64,000 bases of DNA from Bugulina stolonifera (Eukaryota > Bryozoa > Gymnolaemata > Cheilostomatida > Bugulidae), in contig OW285192.1 of assembly GCA_935421135.1 (NCBI GenBank), positions 13,533,501-13,597,500 on the forward strand, written 5' to 3'. Positions 59,141 to 64,000 of the stretch are shown here, in pieces. Each line of letters begins with the position of its first letter. The first letter of the stretch is position 1. Both the position numbers and the translations under genes were made by a program. The notes under the pieces are model-generated. The model saw only the letters and a list, made by a program, of their open reading frames with translations. It was not told where the DNA came from and made no database searches.

Positions 59141-60847
59141 GAAATATATTTTAAGCAGCGAATTACTGGATAAAAAAAAGAACACTGGATTTATGATATA
59201 TTCATTGCATTTACGTGGCATGGAGAATGTCAACACTCAACAGGTAATTCTGGGCATGAGCTTTGCGTGCACAAACTACATGTAGGTACACACCTTTGAG
59301 TGTGATATATAAAAGTAGTAATTAACTACTATTGTTGTCAATGATCTACTATCATTAGCGGACTAGAGCCAACTCTTACCTAAGTGTTCATGCTAAAAAA
59401 GAAGAGGACAGAGGTAGATGCCACAATCTCCCACAAGATAGACCGACATGAATTATACTCCTACTGTTTATTTATACATACTACCGATTTTTATTATTCA
59501 TATGCATTACATATATATAATAATAATATGATAATAAGCAATAACAACAAACAGAAAAATATTAAATGATAGCAGTTATTATTATCTATCAATAAGAGAA
59601 ATGAATTTAATAGAAATGTAAGTTGATTTATTTCAAAGGATTAGTTTTAATTTACTAAAAAATTACATTATTCAGCGTTCAACCTGCTAACCAATGTACA
59701 TGTAAGTTGATTTCTTTAAAAAAATTCGTTTTAATTTTTATTTTAAAAATTTACTAAAGGATTACATTAGTTAGCGTTCAACCTGTTAACCAAACTAAAC
59801 TTGACCCTTTAAACTTCTACATAATATCGAGAGAAAGCGCTTCGATTATTATTTCACATCATTTATATTAATATTAATATTATAAAATACATGTACATGA
59901 CTGTACTACTTTCTAATATTTTATTAGCTCTAACAAACCGAAAGTAAAAATGTAAACTGAAACTATGGAAATAAAACAGATTTCCCTATCTCCTATTTTA
60001 GAGAGCGAATGCATTCCAGTCATGTGACCAAATATAACCTCGGAGTCTAAGTATAATATGAAGTGTTAAGTTATTCTTATGATTTTAAAACTCGGTTATT
60101 AAAGGGGAGGTTAATTATGTAGCCTCAGTCTCCTTCCTGTACGAGCATAATACAGGAAAATTGCCTTTGTTATTATTTATATTAATATAAATATTACTAA
60201 CTCTTCACACAAATTAAAGACCCCAACTTTGAAATGTTCTAGGTTTTTTTATTAGATTTATTTGCTCATTTCTGGCTCTTAAAATAAGGTAAAACTTGCT
60301 CATCACTCATAGCTTATGATACATGGATACCCTAGCAATTAGTATAGGAATTAATTATAGTTACTAACATAAAAAAGTGATTGATTGTTACACTGGATTG
60401 TATTGTTATTGTAATTGTTGTTGGCAATTACAAAACCACAATGCGAATACAATCATTTAATCATTTCCTACGCTAATAGCTTGTTATTTCTAAATGGGCA
60501 ATGGAACTAGGTTTTAGATTCCGAAGCGACCAAGGATTAACAAGAGACTTGTTTTTAAATAGATAAATTTAATTAATGATTAATTTGGTTTGAATAATAT
60601 AATATAAAATATGGGGTTTGGGCATAGGCTAATATAAAGTCGCACTTGATTTGTTTATTGGTGTTGTAAACTTCCGAGTAGCATAGTAAAAACCATAGAT
60701 TGATCAGCCATGTCTGCTTCCAAGGCTTCAAACTTGGTGATATATCCTGTTGAAGAATTGATTCAATAAATCAATGCCAGAATTTTATTGTTCCAGATCA
60801 CCATATATGTAACTCCATTGCGTAAATATCGACAGCTGATCTTAAAG

Positions 60848-63411
60848 ATGCCAATATTATTTTCTACGGTGTCCCGAGGTGTCACTATTCTTGCCAAAAA
60901 TGCCACCTGCACTGGGAACTTCCTGGAAGTCACAGAACAAGTTCTCGGCAAAATAAAATCTCCCACTGAAAAACTCACATATGCCCATGGAAAGTAAGAC
61001 CCGTTATGTCATGTGCTATGTAAATAAATTTATTTTAATGTTATGTTAATGTTTATAAGTTAACTTGGCTAACTGTTCGACACAAAAGTTATGAAATAAT
61101 TATGTTAGTGCAGTTTATTGGTATGTGTTATGTTTATATCTTTTAGATACTTATTTCATTATGTTAGTGAAGATGGAATCGTCTTTCTCTGTATCACAGA
61201 TGACGTATGTACATCACTTTATCATCATCATGCATTTAATCTTTAATCAACATTAATCTTCCATTTTGATACAGTACCTGAATGCTTCGAAGTGGTCTCA
61301 ACAGTGAACCAAAAATAGCTCTCATAGCACATTACATTTTCCCCTAACATTACTCTTATTCATTGCTGGATGAACTGAGTGTAGAAAATTCACAATGTGT
61401 AATAGGCCTATTGTACACATAGGCCGATTATTATGCAAATAGTTTACTGATTTCAACTCGACCATTCATCAAGTTTTAAACAGACATGCATGATACTAAT
61501 ATTGAGGCAAGTGTATGTTTTCTTATGTAAGTCACTACATTTCATTAATATCTTGCATTCCAATTCTATTTCAGGATTTTGAAAGGTCTAAAGCTTTTGC
61601 TTTTCTGACTGAAATTAAAAGGAGGTAGGTTTCTATAACTGTATAGGCCCTATTGTGCATGCTGCAACTTATTTGTAGTCTTTCAGATTCCTTTGGAGAT
61701 TTTTCTTGGTTTTATTCTCTGGTATAAATTGCCTATGCTGGCATGTTGTTATTTTAGTAGTAATCAATATGACTCATACCTACATGGATATAAGTAGCCT
61801 ACTGGGTTACCAGCATATATGTTCATGCGTATTGCACATTCTTTCTATCTATATAATGTATATGTGTGTGTATACACTAACAATCTACATGCTTTACCAT
61901 TTGTAGATTTCAAATGCAATATGGAGCAAGGGCTCAATCAGCGCTGCCTTATGCTATGAATACAGAGTTCTCAAGGATTCTAGCTACACAAATGGTAATG
62001 TTTCTCTATCATATAGGCTATCTCACGCTACTTGACAGTTTTGTTATTTTTGCTCCTCAAATTTTTATCAGCATAGAAATCTATGAAAGCAACAATTCTT
62101 TCTAATTAAATTTTACATCTTGTATTTGTGGTTGGGTTGTAACGTGCAAGTATTAATTGTCTACTGACGTGAGAGAATATATTATTCTTTAACATAATAT
62201 ATTCTATTCTTTTCTCATTGTCCTAGGCTTACCATAGCAGAGACAGGAGCCATATTGAAGACGTTGAGGGTAATCTGGAAGAACTCAAGGGAATTATGGT
62301 TAAAAATATTGGTGAGTTGGTATAATGACGCTTTATTATGTTTTATTGTACGTAACATCTTAGTATTCATTCACTGGTGATCTTGCATCTCTCAACATTC
62401 GTATTTGATTCCAGTAAAAATTGTTCAGTAGCTGCATGATAGATTTTATATTTTAGCCATCTCTACACAATAACAAAAGGCCTAATTTTGATATTACCGT
62501 TATTCAACTATCACTGTCTTGGTGTTCATATTGGTCTATGTCCCATTGTTTCAAACACAGTCATCTCATGTCATCTTTTATTTTACATAATTGGATGTTT
62601 TAGTTTGATATGATATATTTCAACATGTTTTGTTTCTAAAATGTTCTTTTTATTCACGTTCATGTTTTACAACCCACTAGTTTATTCACACTCTGTTGAT
62701 AGTAATGTAATTTGTCATCTGTATCAAAATTCTGTTTGATATTCACAGCTAGTGTAGCAGATAGAGGTGAGAAACTAGAGCTGTTGATAGACAAGACTGA
62801 GGACCTTAGCTCAAATGTAGGTCAATTTTACTCTTCATTATTATACCCAAACTTCAACGACAATATGTCAAGTTCTTGCTCACTATCTCAAAGTATTCAT
62901 AATCATATGATTTTGGAGTTATCTTTCCTTCTCTGTCAAGGATTTGTAATTCATTGAGAAGACGATTCCAAAAAGCTTCAGCAACTTATTGATGTCCAGA
63001 TGTTAGTTAATGAGATTTGTATGCAGTGCCAAGTACTGATTTTATAATCTTGTTATGTTCTTTTAGTCGATGACTTTTAAGACGACTAGCCGAGCTCTTG
63101 CTAACAAATTGTGGTGGAGAAATGTGAAAATTACAGTTGCTATTGTGTGCGTCTGTTTGGTAAGTTATTGATTGTAATAAGATCATGTTATACTTTAAGA
63201 TCAACAGCGTGTGATCAAAGTAGTGCTGCGGTCTTAGTATACAAGAGAATGCACATATACATGTACATATACATAGTTGGTTACTTGTTAGGTAAACAGT
63301 ATTTTGTTGTACTGATATCCTTGTAACTTTCTGCTGTAGGTCATCCTTTTCTTTATCGTCTCGGCAAGCTGTAAAACGTTCAACTGGAGCAAATGTGGAG
63401 GGAAAAAGTAA
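60848..63411 (+). CDS. VAMP7: Vesicle-associated membrane protein 7 (longin R-SNARE)
   Basis: R-SNARE for late endosome/lysosome fusion and exocytosis. Eight exons, 60848-60993, 61147-61204, 61575-61624, 61907-61994, 62227-62311, 62749-62816, 63067-63159 and 63340-63411, all in phase; 219 residues, the usual length (220 in man). The longin domain (1 to about 112) opens MPILFSTVSRGVTILAKNA and includes NFLEVTEQVLGKI, LCITDDDFERSKAF and AQSALPYAMNTEFS. The SNARE motif (about 124-180) holds ELKGIMVKNI and VADRGEKLELLIDKTE, with the zero-layer Arg near 148. A C-terminal transmembrane helix (about 185-207) and a short lumenal Cys-containing tail follow. This ATG is used because homologues begin with the same M-x-ILF motif; an upstream in-frame extension from 60788 is noncoding. 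AATAAA follows at about 63431. Confidence 0.96.
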
Positions 63412-64000
63412 AGTGCCCCCATGTTGACATAATAAACAATTGTACAGCTACATCACTAACACTACTATCAGTGTTACTACCGCTATGCATCATATAGACT
63501 TGTTAAATAGTTAGCCAATATCTTGTGCACTCTATCATCATCATTCCCTAGTATATGGTGATATTTGTTCATATTGTTTGTTGTGATTTATCAATGTATT
63601 TCTATTTTATATATATTACGCTCTTGATAGTTAAGTGTTCATGATGGGGCAACTGCAAATGCTTTTAATGTTTAACTGGAAATAGTTGTCATTTAGGTGA
63701 CACCAAATAGGTACAGTGTAGCATTACTTTAACCAGGAGACATAATATATAATTTCCGTACAGTGATGCTCATCTCAAGGTATTGCAATAGAGCTATTCA
63801 CTATCAATAACACTTTGTATTTTGCTACTGGTTACATTATATTATTTATTTCAAGTTATGATAATAAATTATATTCTAAAAAACAGTACAAACTACATTT
63901 AAGATAATAGTAAGTTATTTACTTCCTCCAGAGAATCTATTAATCTATTTGGTGCTCTTACATTTACTGGTAAGTGCAGTCATCTGTTATATAAGGTAGA
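63412..64000. other. 3' flank of VAMP7
   Basis: Holds the VAMP7 3' untranslated region and AT-rich sequence. No further gene is visible before the window ends. Confidence 0.5.

Larger units (their letters stand above)
58404..60847. other. Divergent spacer between THTPA and VAMP7
   Basis: Contains two foldback elements (58582-58830 and 59031-59140) and an AT-rich stretch with a duplicated GTAAGTTGATTTATTT/TTACTAAA segment (59620-59780). No coding gene is visible. Both genes' promoters must lie here. Confidence 0.55.

Overview
This is a nuclear segment of an AT-rich, intron-rich animal genome. Animal identity rests on a two-pore K+ channel, a BCAR3/SH2D3-type SH2-RasGEF protein, MCC alpha subunit, VAMP7 and thiamine triphosphatase, all split by short GT-AG introns. 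A sponge or another early-branching invertebrate is my best guess; the sequence alone does not prove it.

Layout. 1-1416: 3' part of an unidentified + strand gene, interrupted by a young LTR retrotransposon (1417-6326) that has a gag-like/zinc-finger coding region and no reverse transcriptase or integrase. 6404-10005 (-): three-exon gene for an unknown small membrane protein, convergent with the first. 13320-17329 (-): six-exon K2P potassium channel with two MITE-like insertions in its introns. 20680-21030 (-): tRNA-derived SINE. 22444-24094 (+): secreted GH29 alpha-L-fucosidase with one frame break. 24696-33408: GC-rich element with terminal inverted repeats (TIRs) that encodes its own protein-primed-type B-family DNA polymerase. 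33577-34239 (-): solo LTR of the same family as the first retroelement. 34839-46185 (+): MCCC1, 15 exons. 48326-56483 (+): SAM-SH2-RasGEF protein, 15 exons. 57118-58403 (-): THTPA, 4 exons. 60848-63411 (+): VAMP7, 8 exons.

The most unusual object is the 8.7-kb element at 24696-33408. Its GC-rich TIRs of about 330 bp enclose two divergent spliced genes. The - strand gene encodes a 405-residue protein with a charged N-terminus and an internally duplicated, possibly OB-like (ssDNA-binding) C-terminus. The + strand gene encodes a 1,454-residue PolB with zinc fingers, an OTU-like segment, all three exonuclease motifs and all three polymerase motifs. Between the genes lies a 440-bp head-to-head array of short repeats flanked by a TATA-like box on each side. 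The PolB coding frame is continuous only if two introns use GC-AG splice sites. I see no integrase, packaging ATPase, protease or capsid gene, so this looks like a minimal or derived relative of Polinton/Maverick (adintovirus-like) elements.

The host genes have no operon-like relationship. They are ordinary metabolic, trafficking, signalling and ion-channel genes, with tandem duplications, minisatellites, MITEs and foldback elements in introns and spacers. Exon limits were set by hand from splice-site consensus, codon phase and family resemblance. No homology search was run.
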